Below, one piece after another: positions 26,467-37,442 of a stretch of DNA of 64,000 nucleotides (positions are counted from its first letter, which is position 1; each line of letters starts with the position of its first letter). A program made the position numbers and the translations under genes. This DNA comes from Plantactinospora mayteni (GTDB lineage: Bacteria; Actinomycetota; Actinomycetes; Mycobacteriales; Micromonosporaceae): positions 186,001 to 250,000 of the forward strand of contig NZ_BONX01000002.1 of assembly GCF_016862935.1 (NCBI RefSeq), in the 5' to 3' direction. Under the pieces are notes generated by a model. The model did not search any database. It was not told the DNA's origin and worked only from the letters and a program-made list of their open reading frames with translations.

Positions 26467-26856
26467 GTGATCGACTTCCACCTGGACGCCCGCTCGGGCC
26501 TCTCTCCGTACCTCCAGTTGGTCCAGCAGGTCCAGCAGGCGCTGCGGCTCGGCCTGCTCTCCGCCGGTGACCAGCTCCCGACGGTCAAGGAGGTCGTGGC
26601 GCGGTTGGCGATCAACCCGAACACGGTCCTCAAGGCCTACCGGGAGCTGGAGCACCAGGGGCTGGTCTCACCCCGGCCGGGGGTGGGGACGTTCGTGACC
26701 CGGACGTTGACCGACGACTCCCTCGCCGCGCACGAGTCGCTCCGCGCGGAGCTGGTCGCGTGGCTGTCCAGGGCGCAGCGCGCGGGCCTGGACGCGGACA
26801 GCATCGAGGCCCTCTTCATGACCACATTCCGAAAGGCCACAGAGGTGACACCATGA
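26467..26856 (+). CDS. GntR regulator, YtrA subfamily
   Basis: 129 aa. The winged HTH (GDQLPTVKEVVARLAINPNTVLKAYRELEHQGLVSPRPGVGTFV) is followed by a short helical tail of about 50 residues, the size of YtrA regulators, which typically repress adjacent ABC exporters. Its TGA overlaps the ATPase ATG (ATGA). Autoregulation is likely from the repeats next to its promoter. Confidence 0.92.
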   Translation: MIDFHLDARSGLSPYLQLVQQVQQALRLGLLSAGDQLPTVKEVVARLAINPNTVLKAYRELEHQGLVSPRPGVGTFVTRTLTDDSLAAHESLRAELVAWLSRAQRAGLDADSIEALFMTTFRKATEVTP

Positions 26857-27758
26857 CCCCGGTCCTGCGGACCGACGCACTCGGCAAGCGCTACGGCCGG
26901 CGCCAGGCGCTCACGGACGTGACCCTGAGCGTCCCTGCCGGCCGGGTGGTCGGCCTGGTCGGCCCCAACGGCGCCGGCAAGTCCACCCTGCTCAACCTCG
27001 CCTCGGGCATGATCGCGCCGACGACCGGCACCATCGAGGTCCTCGGATCCCGGCCCGCCGCGAACCCGGCGCAACTGGCCAGGGTCGGTTTCGTCGCCCA
27101 GGACACCCCGGTCTACCCGGGCCTGTCCGTCGGCGACCACCTGCGGCTCGGCGCCCGGCTCAACCCCGGCTGGGACGACGGGCTGGCCCAGCAGCGGGTC
27201 AGCCAGGTCGGCCTCGACCCGACACAGAAGGCCGGGCGACTCTCCGGCGGCCAGCGCGCCCAACTCGCCCTGACCCTCGCCGCCGCCAAACGGCCCCAGC
27301 TAATGATCTTCGACGAGCCGGTGGCCGCGCTCGACCCGCTCGCCCGGCGGGCGTTCCTCCAGAGCCTGATGGAGTTCGTCGCCGAGCTGGAGGTCAGCGT
27401 CCTGCTCTCCTCCCACCTGCTCGGTGACCTGGAACGGGTCTGCGACCACCTGATCGTGCTGGCCGCCTCCCGGACCCAGCTCGCCGGGGACGTGGAGGAC
27501 CTGCTCGCCGCGCACTACCGGCTGGTCGCCGCGCGCGGCGACCTCGATCCGCCGCCCCCGGGGATCGAGGTCATCCAGGCGACACACACCGCCCGGCAGA
27601 CCACGCTGATCGTCCGGGACACCACCGGTACGCTGCCCGACCGCCTGCCCGCCGCCGAACACCTCGACCTGGAGGAGATGGTCCTCGCCTACCTGGGCCG
27701 GGCCGCCGAACCCGCCGGCACCGCCAACGCCGTACAGCCCCTGGAGGTCTCCCGATGA
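26853..27758 (+). CDS. ABC transporter ATP-binding protein
   Basis: 301 aa. Walker A GPNGAGKSTLLNLASGM, Q-loop VAQDTPVYPGLSVGDH, signature LSGGQRAQLALTLAAAKRP (the final positions depart from the usual ARAL) and Walker B LMIFDEPVAALDPLARR. The C-terminal 90 residues are a subfamily-specific domain. Co-transcribed with the YtrA regulator and the permease (GATG overlap), so this is a regulated exporter, probably for an antibiotic or lipid-like compound; the substrate is unknown. Confidence 0.9.
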   Translation: MTPVLRTDALGKRYGRRQALTDVTLSVPAGRVVGLVGPNGAGKSTLLNLASGMIAPTTGTIEVLGSRPAANPAQLARVGFVAQDTPVYPGLSVGDHLRLGARLNPGWDDGLAQQRVSQVGLDPTQKAGRLSGGQRAQLALTLAAAKRPQLMIFDEPVAALDPLARRAFLQSLMEFVAELEVSVLLSSHLLGDLERVCDHLIVLAASRTQLAGDVEDLLAAHYRLVAARGDLDPPPPGIEVIQATHTARQTTLIVRDTTGTLPDRLPAAEHLDLEEMVLAYLGRAAEPAGTANAVQPLEVSR

Positions 27759-28738
27759 TCTGGCTGACCTGGCGTCAGTTCCGTGGCCAGGCCCTGGTCG
27801 CCGTCGCCGTACTGGCCGCCCTCGCCACCTACCTGGTCGTGCTCGGCCTGCGGATCCGCACCGCGTACGAGGTGAACGTCGACTGCGCCGGGTGCTCCGT
27901 CGAGGCCGCCAAGGACGTCTTCGAGAGCGCCTACTTCACCCCACTGCTGCTGACCGGCTTCCTGGTCGTACTGGTGCCCGGCATCGTCGGGGCGTTCTGG
28001 GGCGCGCCACTGCTCGCCCGCGAGTTCGAGACCGGCACCCACCGTCTGGTCTGGAACCAGAGCGTCAGCCGTACCCGCTGGCTGGCCGTCAAACTGGGCC
28101 TCGTCACCCTGGCCGGCGTGATACTCACCGGCGCGCTGAGCCTGCTGCTGACCTGGGCCGCCAGCCCGTACGACAAGCTGTTCGACGGCCGGTTCGACCC
28201 GTTGCTCTTCCCCACCCGCAACATCGCCCCGCTCGGCTACGCCGTCTTCGCGGTCGTCGCCGGGGTCACCGTCGGGTTGCTGGTCCGCCGGACCGTCCCC
28301 GCGATGGCCATCCTGCTCGCCGGGTTCGTCCTGCTACAGATCCTGATGCCCACCCTGGTCCGCCCGCATCTGCAACCGGCCGTCACCGAGAGAGTCGCCT
28401 GGACCGCCGCCAACGCCAAGGGCCTATTGATCAACGGGGCAGGCGAGGTCTGGACCGAGGAGGTCGCCGTACCGGGCGCCTGGGTACTGACCAGCGGTCC
28501 GCAGATGCTCGACGCCGCCGGCAACCCGGCGAGCCAGGAGCAGATCGAGAGCTGCCCGCGCGCCGAACCCAGCGCGCACATGGCGTGCATCGAGACGAAG
28601 GGCTTCCAGATGACCCTGTCGTACCAGCCCGCCGACCGGTACTGGACCTTCCAGTGGCTGGAAGTGGGGATTTACCTGCTGCTCGCTGGGCTGTTGGCCG
28701 GATTCGTCTTCTGGCGGATCCCGCGCGGACTCAACTGA
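27755..28738 (+). CDS. ABC transporter permease
   Basis: 327 aa with about six hydrophobic helices (residues 13-33, 65-87, 112-134, 160-180, 185-205 and 300-320) and a large extracellular loop between the last two that holds two Cys residues in SCPRAEPSAHMACIE. The pattern WLTWRQFRGQALVAVAVLA is typical of ABC-2 permeases paired with YtrA-type regulators. ATG overlaps the ATPase stop. It completes the three-gene export operon. Confidence 0.85.
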   Translation: MIWLTWRQFRGQALVAVAVLAALATYLVVLGLRIRTAYEVNVDCAGCSVEAAKDVFESAYFTPLLLTGFLVVLVPGIVGAFWGAPLLAREFETGTHRLVWNQSVSRTRWLAVKLGLVTLAGVILTGALSLLLTWAASPYDKLFDGRFDPLLFPTRNIAPLGYAVFAVVAGVTVGLLVRRTVPAMAILLAGFVLLQILMPTLVRPHLQPAVTERVAWTAANAKGLLINGAGEVWTEEVAVPGAWVLTSGPQMLDAAGNPASQEQIESCPRAEPSAHMACIETKGFQMTLSYQPADRYWTFQWLEVGIYLLLAGLLAGFVFWRIPRGLN

Positions 28739-28753
28739 CGCGGCTCGCCGGGG

Positions 28754-28825
28754 CGGCGGCCGGTCCCGCCTGGACCGGCCGCCGGAGACGCGGGCGTGGC
28801 CCGCCGACACGTGCCGGCGGGCCAC
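28754..28825. terminator. Double terminator between convergent genes
   Basis: Two strong hairpins follow each other: CGGCGGCCGGTCC/GGACCGGCCGCCG (28754-28766 with 28772-28784, loop 5) and GTGGCCCGCCG/CGGCGGGCCAC (28796-28806 with 28815-28825). Arms are perfectly complementary. They end transcription of the exporter operon from the left and of the VOC gene from the right. Confidence 0.75.
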
Positions 28826-28842
28826 GGCCGGGTGGTTGCGGC

Positions 28843-29229
28843 CTACTGGCCGGAGCCGTTCCAGTCGACCAACTGGACGATGACGCCGTTGGGGTCGCGC
28901 ACCTGGAAGGCCCGCTCGCCCCACTCCTCGACGGTGAGCGGCATGGTGATGGTCACACCCTCGGCCTGGAGGCGGGCGAGTTCGCCCTCCAGGTCGTCGA
29001 CGACGAAGGCCAGGATCAGGCCACGGGCGTGGTCGTCGCGCTGGTCGGCCGGCAGCGTCGGCAGGCCCTGGCGGAGGAAGACGACGTTCATCCCGGCGTC
29101 GTCCCTGGTCAGCGATGCGAATCCGTCGGCGGCCATCGCCTGGTGGAACCCGAAGTGCGTGACGAGGAACGCGCTGGAGGCGTCGACGTCTGCCACGTTC
29201 AGCGAGACGGCGGACGAGGTGATCTTCAT
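28843..29229 (-). CDS. VOC family (glyoxalase/bleomycin-resistance-like) protein
   Basis: 128 aa, two beta-alpha-beta-beta-beta units as in vicinal-oxygen-chelate proteins: SAVSLNVADVDASSAFLVTHFGF and LILAFVVDDLEGELARLQAEGVTI ... AFQVRDPNGVIVQLVDW. Function could be a small-molecule binding or resistance protein; metal ligands are not fully evident. Upstream, ACATTGTACAACGT (29262-29275) is a near-perfect palindrome suited to a repressor. Confidence 0.85.
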   Translation of the reverse strand: MKITSSAVSLNVADVDASSAFLVTHFGFHQAMAADGFASLTRDDAGMNVVFLRQGLPTLPADQRDDHARGLILAFVVDDLEGELARLQAEGVTITMPLTVEEWGERAFQVRDPNGVIVQLVDWNGSGQ

Positions 29230-29261
29230 AAGCGGCTCCCTAACGTTCGAACTAACTCCTT

Positions 29262-29275
29262 ACATTGTACAACGT
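29262..29275. promoter_or_regulatory. Palindrome upstream of the VOC gene
   Basis: The 14-bp sequence ACATTGTACAACGT is symmetrical apart from one pair and begins 33 bp before the start codon. The adjacent winged-helix regulator (29515-29844) is a candidate ligand, which is inference. From here to 29514 I see no other gene or clear signal. Confidence 0.4.
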
Positions 29276-29514
29276 AGGGCGTACGGATATTCCCGAGACC
29301 CGGGTGCGCCGACCACGGCCGGCGCACCAGCTATCACCCGCTCGGCAATCCGGCCACGTCGACCGCTGCCCACGCTGAACCGCCGCAACCAGTCAGCAAC
29401 TACTGCCGTGGGGGCGGGTCGAGTTCGACCCGGTCGTGCCGCCCTCGGGGAACCCGCAAGTCGCCGGCAACAGTGTGGCGCCAGCACGCCGTACCAGCCA
29501 TGGGACCTCGGGGG

Positions 29515-29844
29515 TCAACCCGGCGCGTCCGCACGTGGCCAGCCCTCGACGATGGCGCGCAGAGCGGCGACATGGCCCCGGTAGGCGGCGCGGCCGGCGT
29601 CGGTGAGGTGCAGCCACACCCGTTGCCGGGTGTCGCGGACGGCTTTGCGTTGGGCCACGTAGCCAGCGTCGACAAGGACGGCCACCTGCTTGCTGAGCAC
29701 CGGAGCGGAGACGTCGAGGTGTTCGCGGACCACACTGAACTCCGCCTCGGCGGCGGCGTCGAGTAGCGCGCAGATCCGCAGCCGGTGCGGCGCGTGGATG
29801 GTGGCGTCGAAGCCGTCCACGGCCTCGTCGATGGGACGGGTCAC
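29515..29844 (-). CDS. Winged-helix transcriptional regulator
   Basis: 109 aa. RLRICALLDAAAEAEFSVVREHLDVSAPVLSKQVAVLVDAGYVAQRKA is the winged-helix DNA-binding fold of the PadR/MarR-like HTH_34 group, with HLTDAGRAAYRGHVAALRAIV as the C-terminal helix. Start GTG at 29844 overlaps the stop of the upstream membrane protein gene (GTGA), so they form one unit. Likely a small repressor for its own operon. Confidence 0.85.
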   Translation of the reverse strand: MTRPIDEAVDGFDATIHAPHRLRICALLDAAAEAEFSVVREHLDVSAPVLSKQVAVLVDAGYVAQRKAVRDTRQRVWLHLTDAGRAAYRGHVAALRAIVEGWPRADAPG

Positions 29845-30341
29845 GACTGCTTCCGGCGGTGTACGCGTCCATGCACAACACGCAGGCCGAGTACCAGCCC
29901 GACACCCGCGACGGACGGCGGCACCATGACGTAGACGCTGCCGGTGACCAGGAACGCGATTCCCGCGGCGACGAGCAGCCCCGCCATGCCGGCGGCCAGA
30001 AACACCACGCCACGCAGGGACACCTCATGCGGCCGTGGTGTCATCCCCGTCCGGTTGCGCCAGACGAGCGCAGCCAGGGGAAACACCACCGCGCACACAA
30101 AGAGCAGGCCGATCATGACCAGCGTCCAGCCATAGTTCGACAGCAGCCAGGCGGGTTCGGCCAACGCGCCGGCCATCGTGAACGGCAACACGGCGACGAC
30201 GAAGGTGACACAGGCGTAGTGCCACCACGGCCACGGGGCCGTCATCGCCGAGTTGGCGACGGTCTGGACCTGCGCGACGTCGGCGAGCGCGGCGCGCGCT
30301 TCGTCCGCGGTGGGGCGAGGGGTTCTCGCGTCCGTTTCCAT
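29841..30341 (-). CDS. Small membrane protein of unknown function
   Basis: 166 aa with about four membrane helices after a polar N-terminus (METDARTPRPTADEARAALADVAQVQ): near 45-66, 74-95, 117-135 and 138-158. No family recognised. It is coupled to the winged-helix regulator and probably under its control: regulator plus small membrane protein pairs are common in actinobacteria. The ATG is inside an inverted repeat (GTTTCC-atgac-GGAAAC, 30334-30350). Confidence 0.65.
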   Translation of the reverse strand: METDARTPRPTADEARAALADVAQVQTVANSAMTAPWPWWHYACVTFVVAVLPFTMAGALAEPAWLLSNYGWTLVMIGLLFVCAVVFPLAALVWRNRTGMTPRPHEVSLRGVVFLAAGMAGLLVAAGIAFLVTGSVYVMVPPSVAGVGLVLGLRVVHGRVHRRKQS

Positions 30342-30400
30342 GACGGAAACTCTAGCCTTCTGTTTCCGACATGGCAACTATAGACTTGCCGATACGGCAA
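30334..30400 (-). promoter_or_regulatory. Repeated half-sites upstream of the membrane protein gene
   Basis: Two overlapping patterns: GTTTCC/GGAAAC (30334-30350, with a further GTTTCC at 30362-30367), and GGCAA (30373-30377), TTGCCG (30386-30391) and CGGCAA (30395-30400), where the last two form a perfect 6-bp inverted repeat with a 3-bp centre. CTATAG/TATAGT sits between them on the minus strand as a possible -10. This is a dense control region for the leftward regulator operon. Confidence 0.4.
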
Positions 30401-30652
30401 CTGTCGGATAGCGCAAGCACGGAGACAACCCGGGTGGCCGGGCCAGCTCCGCGAGCCGGAGGCGTGGTCTGGCCCTGGCGGATAGGGATGCGCGGGTAAG
30501 GTTCCCCGGCCGCCATCGACACATTGACTCCGGACACGCCCCGCCCCCTCCCGGGCGGTTCGCACACCTGTCCGGTAATTTCTGTTGCTGGCCGTCGCCC
30601 GCCGAGGAGCTGGCGTCAGGCGGCTCCCGCTCGGACAGGAGATAGCGCAGGC

Positions 30653-31162
30653 ATGGGTAAGCGGACGGTTCACGTCTCCGATTTCAGTGGCAAGGTGGTC
30701 CAGTCCGCCGCCGAGGTGGTCCGGATCGTGGTGCTGGACCACCCCGACCTGGTCGCCGGGCCGGTGCGGTTGGAGGCCGAGCCGAGCGAGGTCGAGAGCA
30801 TCGACGACGCGGCACTCGACGTAGCGGTCGTGGAGATCCACGACGGCCAGGCGGGCGAGGCGCCCCGCCGGGTGGTGCTCACCGCCAGCGAGTTCGACGC
30901 GCTCGCCACCGACGTGCCGATGGCGCAGTTGCTGCGCACCGCCGAACGGGTACGCCCGGCCAAGGCCAGCCGGGAACGCGTCGACTACGCCACTCTGGAG
31001 CACGCCGGCAAGCCGCACCGGGGCCGGGTCACCGAGGAGGAGGCGCAGGTGGTGCGTGACCACCTCGACGAGGTCAACAAGCGGCTCGCCGACGACGGGC
31101 TCCGGCAGATCGACCCGGCCGACCCCGAGCAGGCCACCCGGTACGGCTTCCCGACCGCCTGA
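30653..31162 (+). CDS. Hypothetical protein
   Basis: 169 aa, soluble and acidic. The first half has beta/alpha alternation (RTVHVSDFSGKVVQSAAEVVRIVVLDHPDL), the second half is helical and charged (VDYATLEHAGKPHRGRVTEEEAQVVRDHLDEVNKRLADDG). The family is known to me only as an uncharacterised actinobacterial one. A ribosome site AGGAGA lies upstream of the ATG. Single gene; the 270 bp before it contain its promoter and nothing else evident. Confidence 0.65.
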   Translation: MGKRTVHVSDFSGKVVQSAAEVVRIVVLDHPDLVAGPVRLEAEPSEVESIDDAALDVAVVEIHDGQAGEAPRRVVLTASEFDALATDVPMAQLLRTAERVRPAKASRERVDYATLEHAGKPHRGRVTEEEAQVVRDHLDEVNKRLADDGLRQIDPADPEQATRYGFPTA

Positions 31163-31194
31163 CGCGCGCCGGGCGGCCCGACCGCCCCGACCCG

Positions 31195-31230
31195 CCCCGA
31201 CCCGATCCGGCCACGGGGACCGGGTCGGGG
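31195..31230. terminator. Bidirectional terminator
   Basis: CCCCGACCCG (31195-31204) and CGGGTCGGGG (31221-31230) are perfectly complementary and lie between two convergent stop codons. Confidence 0.65.
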
Positions 31231-31235
31231 TCCGG

Positions 31236-33530
<2,295 letters not shown>

Positions 33531-33544
33531 TTTCCCCACTCCCC

Positions 33545-34468
33545 CTAACGGCGCCGGAGGCGGACCTCGAAGGCGTCCCTCAGCCCGTCGCCCATGAAGT
33601 TGAAGGCGAGCACGATGAGGATGATGGCGATTCCGGGCGGGTACAGCAGCCACCAGTGGCCGCTGTAGGTGTCCGCGAGCCCGTCGGAGAGCATCCCGCC
33701 CCAGTTCGCGGCCGGTGGCGGGACACCGAGGCCGAGGAAGGAGAGGTAGGCGACGTAGAGGATCGCGTCGGCGATCTGGAAGGTGGCGTTCACGATCACC
33801 GTGCCGATGGCGTTCGGCACGATGTGCTTGCGTACCGCCCGGCCGCCGGTGCCGCCCATCGCGCGCATCGCCTGGACGTACTCCCGGGAGCGCAGGCTCA
33901 GCGCCTCGCCCCGGACCAGCCGGGCCGGGCCGAGCCAGGCGAAGGCGCCGATGATGAGGATCAGCATCGGTACGCTCGGCGTGACGATCGCGGCCAGCAG
34001 CATGAAGAGGAAGAGCGACGGGATCGACATCATCGCGTCGACCACCCGCATCATCGCGGCGTCCACCCAGCCACCGGCGAAGCCGGCGACCGCGCCCCAG
34101 AGTGTGCCGAGGAAGGTGGCGAGGATCCCCGCCGCCAGCCCGACCACGATCGAGGTCTGCCCGCCGAGCATCAGCCGGCCGAGCTGGTCGTAGCCGACCC
34201 CGTCGGTGCCGAGCGGATGCCCGGCGCCGGGTGCCAGGTGCACCTGGGTGAGGTCGGTGTGCACCTGGTCGGTGTGGTAGAAGAGCGGGCCGAGGAAGCA
34301 GACCCCGGCGAGCAGGACGAACAGGCCGAGGCCGACCAGGGCCAGCCGGTTCTCGCAGAAGACGGCCACGCCCTGCCGCCACAGGCCGCGTACCGGGGGC
34401 TCGTCGGGGGCGGCCGGCTGCGGTACGCGTACCGGTGGGGTGGCGGGCAGCTCGGAGAGGGTGCTCAC
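33545..34468 (-). CDS. Peptide ABC transporter permease (DppC-like)
   Basis: 307 aa. After a polar N-terminus (about 35 residues) come six membrane helices; the EAA loop (LVRGEALSLRSREYVQAMRAMGG) and the C-terminal PEWGxL-like NWGGMLSDGLADTYSGHWWLLYPPGIAI are the DppC/OppC signatures. The GTG start overlaps the DppB stop (GTGA). Confidence 0.93.
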   Translation of the reverse strand: MSTLSELPATPPVRVPQPAAPDEPPVRGLWRQGVAVFCENRLALVGLGLFVLLAGVCFLGPLFYHTDQVHTDLTQVHLAPGAGHPLGTDGVGYDQLGRLMLGGQTSIVVGLAAGILATFLGTLWGAVAGFAGGWVDAAMMRVVDAMMSIPSLFLFMLLAAIVTPSVPMLILIIGAFAWLGPARLVRGEALSLRSREYVQAMRAMGGTGGRAVRKHIVPNAIGTVIVNATFQIADAILYVAYLSFLGLGVPPPAANWGGMLSDGLADTYSGHWWLLYPPGIAIILIVLAFNFMGDGLRDAFEVRLRRR

Positions 34469-35424
34469 GAGGTGCTCCCCCGGAGGCGTACCCGCGGGTC
34501 GACCGCAGCGTAGAGCAGGTCGGCGAGGAGTGCGCCGAGTACGGTCGCCACCGAGATGATCAGGGTGACGCCGAGCAGGATCGGGAAGTCACGCTTGAGC
34601 GCCGCCTGCCAGAAGAGCTGCCCCATGCCGGGGAAGTTGAACAGCGACTCCACCACCAGGGCACCGCTGAACAGCGCCGGCAGGTACATCCCGAGCAGGG
34701 TGATCACCGGGAAGAGCCCGTTGCGCAGGGCGTGCCGGACCACCACCCGCCGCTCGGAGAGGCCCTTGCCGCGGGCCGTCCGGACGTAGTTCTCGTTGAG
34801 GTTGTCGACCATCGAGGAGCGGACGTAGCGGGAGTAGACCGCGATGGTGACGATCGCCAGCGTGACGGTGGGCAGCACCAGCCCGGCCGGGTCGGCCAGC
34901 ACCTCGCCGACGGTGAAGCCCTGCGGCGCCTCCGGCGGCAGGATCGGCCAGACCTGTGAGAAGAGGATGATCAGCATCAACCCCAGGAAGAAGATCGGGG
35001 TGGCGTACGCCAGCAGCGACAGAGAGGTGATGGTGTAGTCCGGCCAGCGGTTGCGGCGTACCGCCTGGATCACTCCGAGCGGGATCGCCAGCACGATCGC
35101 CAGCAGGGTCGAGAGCAGCGACAACACCATGGTCTTGGGCAGCCGTTGGCTGATCGCCTCGGTGACCGACTGGTTGAGCTGGAACGAGTAGCCGAGGTCG
35201 CCGTGCAGCAGGCGTTGCACGTACATGCCGTACTGCTGGATCCAGGGCCGGTCGTAACCCATCTCGTGGTTGAACGCCGCCAACTGTTCCAGCGTCGCCT
35301 CCTTGCCCAGGGTGGCCCGGGCGGCACCGCCGGGCAGCAGGTGCAGGAGCAGGAACGCGATCACGGTGACGAGTACGACGACGATGAGAGCCTGGCCCAG
35401 GCGGGTGACGAGGTACCGGACCAC
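34465..35424 (-). CDS. Peptide ABC transporter permease (DppB-like)
   Basis: 319 aa, six helices. N-terminus MVRYLVTRLGQALIVVVLVTVIAFLLLHLLPG with the conserved PGG turn, EAA loop YVRTARGKGLSERRVVVRHALRNGLFPV and GALVVESLFNFPGMGQLFWQAALKRD are standard DppB features. Separated from the binding-protein gene by a 79-bp gap with a strong hairpin. Confidence 0.94.
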   Translation of the reverse strand: MVRYLVTRLGQALIVVVLVTVIAFLLLHLLPGGAARATLGKEATLEQLAAFNHEMGYDRPWIQQYGMYVQRLLHGDLGYSFQLNQSVTEAISQRLPKTMVLSLLSTLLAIVLAIPLGVIQAVRRNRWPDYTITSLSLLAYATPIFFLGLMLIILFSQVWPILPPEAPQGFTVGEVLADPAGLVLPTVTLAIVTIAVYSRYVRSSMVDNLNENYVRTARGKGLSERRVVVRHALRNGLFPVITLLGMYLPALFSGALVVESLFNFPGMGQLFWQAALKRDFPILLGVTLIISVATVLGALLADLLYAAVDPRVRLRGSTS

Positions 35425-35446
35425 GGGCGGATCCTCCCCGGTCGGG

Positions 35447-35482
35447 GGCTCCGGCGGCGCTCGGGAGGGCGCCGCCGGAGCC
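35447..35482 (-). terminator. Intercistronic hairpin between binding protein and permease genes
   Basis: GGCTCCGGCGGCGC (35447-35460) and GCGCCGCCGGAGCC (35469-35482) are perfect complements with an 8-nt loop. Such hairpins stop most transcription or protect the upstream mRNA, so the binding protein is made in excess over the membrane parts. Confidence 0.75.
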
Positions 35483-35503
35483 GGGACGGTCAGTTGCGGC
35501 CGA

Positions 35504-37309
35504 CTACTTCCAGGACCAGTCCTGGAAGTACATGTTGTTCATCGGGTCCTGCGGCTCGACCCCCTGCAACCCCGACTTGTACGCCGAGATCTGGAACACC
35601 GGGTTCGGCATCCACAGCACCGGCAGGTCCTTCGCGAGGAACTCGTTGTACGCCTTCAGCGCCGTGTCGTCCCCGGAGAACTGGGTCGCCTCGATGAGCT
35701 GGTCGGCCTGGACGTCGCTGTAGCTGCCGAGGTTGACCGGCGCGTCGGTGGCGAAGAGCCGCTCGCCGCTGGCGAAGGCGGGGTAATACCAGCTCCCCTG
35801 GGAGCCGAAGAAGGACATGTCCCACGAGCAGGTCGCCTCGGTCGGCTTGCAGGCCGGGGTGACCGCGACCGAGTCCGGCACCTCCTTGATGGTCAGCTCG
35901 ATGCCGAGCTTGGCCATCTGCGACTTGATCTCGGCGAACATCTTGGTGGTGGCGGCGAACCCGCTCTGGCTGGTGACCGTGAAGGTCAGCGGGGTGCCGG
36001 CGGCGATGCCCGCGCCGCACTGGTTCGCCCCGGTGCCCGCGCTCTGGCAGGTGGTCTGCCCGTCCGGGGTCACCTTCCAACCGTGGGTCTCCAATAGTTC
36101 TTTCGCTTTGGCCGGGTCGAAGGAGTAGACGCAGCCGTTCTCGGCGGTGCCGCCGGTGCCGGGCTTGGGCGGTACCGGGCCGCAGGTCGGCTCCGCCATG
36201 CCGGACCAGATGACCTTGTTGATGGTCGGCTGGTCGATCAGCATCTGCATCGCCTGGCGCAGGTAGTCCTGGGTGAACAGCACGCCCGTCTTCGGGTTGT
36301 TGAAGTTGAGCTGGAGGTAGGTGATGGACCAGCCGTACCAGGGTGCGATCTTGTAGTCCTTGGACTCCAGGTAGGACTTCTGGGAGAGGTTCGCCGCCGG
36401 TACGTAGCCATAGTCGATCTCACCTGCCCGGAGCACGTTGAACTCGGCGTCGTCGCTGGTGAACGGCCGCAGCACGATCTTGGACAGCTTCGGCTTGTCG
36501 GTGCCGGAGTAGCTCGGCTGGGCGGCGAGCACGACCTCGCCGTTCGGGACGTACTTCTCCAGCTTCCACGGACCGCTGTTGACCTTCCACAGGTCGTTCG
36601 TCGCGTACGTCTTGGGGTCCTTCGACGCCGCCATCAGGAAGTCGAAGACCTTCTTCGCGCCTTCCGGGGTCTTGTCCAGGTCACTGACGCTCGCGGTCGC
36701 GGAATCCCGGTCCCAGACGTGCTGCGGCATCGGGGTGATCCGGTTGAGCTGGTTCCCGACGAACCAGGCGGTGTTGTAGACCTGGGTGGTCGTCACCGAG
36801 AAGGTCTTCTCGTCCTTGATCGTCCAGGCGGCGATGTTGTCCGGGAAGCCGCCCTTGCGGTACGACGCCCACTTGTCCTTGTTCGCCGTGACGACGTTCC
36901 ACCAGAAGTCGATGTCCCGGGTGGTGATCGGCTTCCCGTCCGACCAGGTGTTGTCCTTCAGCGTGATCGTCAGGGTCTTGCCGCCGTCGCTCACCTCCGG
37001 CGGGTTGGCCAGCGAGCGCTCGGCGTCGATGTTGTACTTCGCCGACCCGTCCAGCCGGTACTGGTACAGCGGCCGGTACTGCGCCAGGCCGAAGATCTGG
37101 TTCTCGCCCTGGGTGAAGCCGGGGGCCGAGATCGGCAGGATCCAGTTCGGGGTCCGGAAGGCGACGGTCGCGGTGTCCTTGCCCTGACTTCCGCCCTTCC
37201 CCGCCGAACCGCTGTCGCCGCTACAGGCGGCGAGGCCCAACCCGAGGGCGAGCGCACTGGCCACGGCCACGGTGCCGCGGAGTGCGCGCCGGTGGAATCT
37301 GCTCCTCAT
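35504..37309 (-). CDS. Peptide/oligopeptide substrate-binding lipoprotein
   Basis: 601 aa. Signal ALALGLGLAAC with lipobox Cys, then the family 5 extracellular solute-binding fold (LFGLAQYRPLYQYRLDG, LKDNTWSDGKPITTRDIDFWW, YLRQAMQMLIDQPTINKVIW). First gene of the leftward transporter operon. The N-terminal third starts with a GSGGSQG-rich spacer. CGAGGAG precedes the ATG. Ligand is unknown; the adjacent peptidase and sugar kinase suggest a peptide- or amino-sugar-containing compound. Confidence 0.92.
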   Translation of the reverse strand: MRSRFHRRALRGTVAVASALALGLGLAACSGDSGSAGKGGSQGKDTATVAFRTPNWILPISAPGFTQGENQIFGLAQYRPLYQYRLDGSAKYNIDAERSLANPPEVSDGGKTLTITLKDNTWSDGKPITTRDIDFWWNVVTANKDKWASYRKGGFPDNIAAWTIKDEKTFSVTTTQVYNTAWFVGNQLNRITPMPQHVWDRDSATASVSDLDKTPEGAKKVFDFLMAASKDPKTYATNDLWKVNSGPWKLEKYVPNGEVVLAAQPSYSGTDKPKLSKIVLRPFTSDDAEFNVLRAGEIDYGYVPAANLSQKSYLESKDYKIAPWYGWSITYLQLNFNNPKTGVLFTQDYLRQAMQMLIDQPTINKVIWSGMAEPTCGPVPPKPGTGGTAENGCVYSFDPAKAKELLETHGWKVTPDGQTTCQSAGTGANQCGAGIAAGTPLTFTVTSQSGFAATTKMFAEIKSQMAKLGIELTIKEVPDSVAVTPACKPTEATCSWDMSFFGSQGSWYYPAFASGERLFATDAPVNLGSYSDVQADQLIEATQFSGDDTALKAYNEFLAKDLPVLWMPNPVFQISAYKSGLQGVEPQDPMNNMYFQDWSWK

Positions 37310-37404
37310 GAGTCTCCTCGATCGATATGCACGTGCCCCGCGTCGCCGGGCGCGAGCGGCGCCACGTCCAGCCAGCCGGCGCTTCCCGAGCGATCAATGC
37401 GGAG

Positions 37405-37442
37405 AATGTATAGCCGATTAAGTTTCGCGTCAACGAAATTAA
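37405..37442 (-). promoter_or_regulatory. dpp-like operon promoter with ROK-type operator
   Basis: On the minus strand TTGACG (37433-37428) and TACATT (37410-37405) are separated by exactly 17 bp. TTAAGTTTCG (37418-37427) and CGAAATTAA (37434-37442) form an inverted repeat centred on the -35. This matches the style of NagC/Mlc operators (TTTCG...CGAAA), and the divergent gene at 37584 encodes a ROK-family repressor. The AT-rich patch contrasts with its GC-rich surroundings. Confidence 0.65.

Noticed and set aside
29276-29514. Minus-strand frames between the VOC and regulator genes
   Set aside because: No start with a ribosome site, no recognisable domain and Arg/Pro-rich composition.
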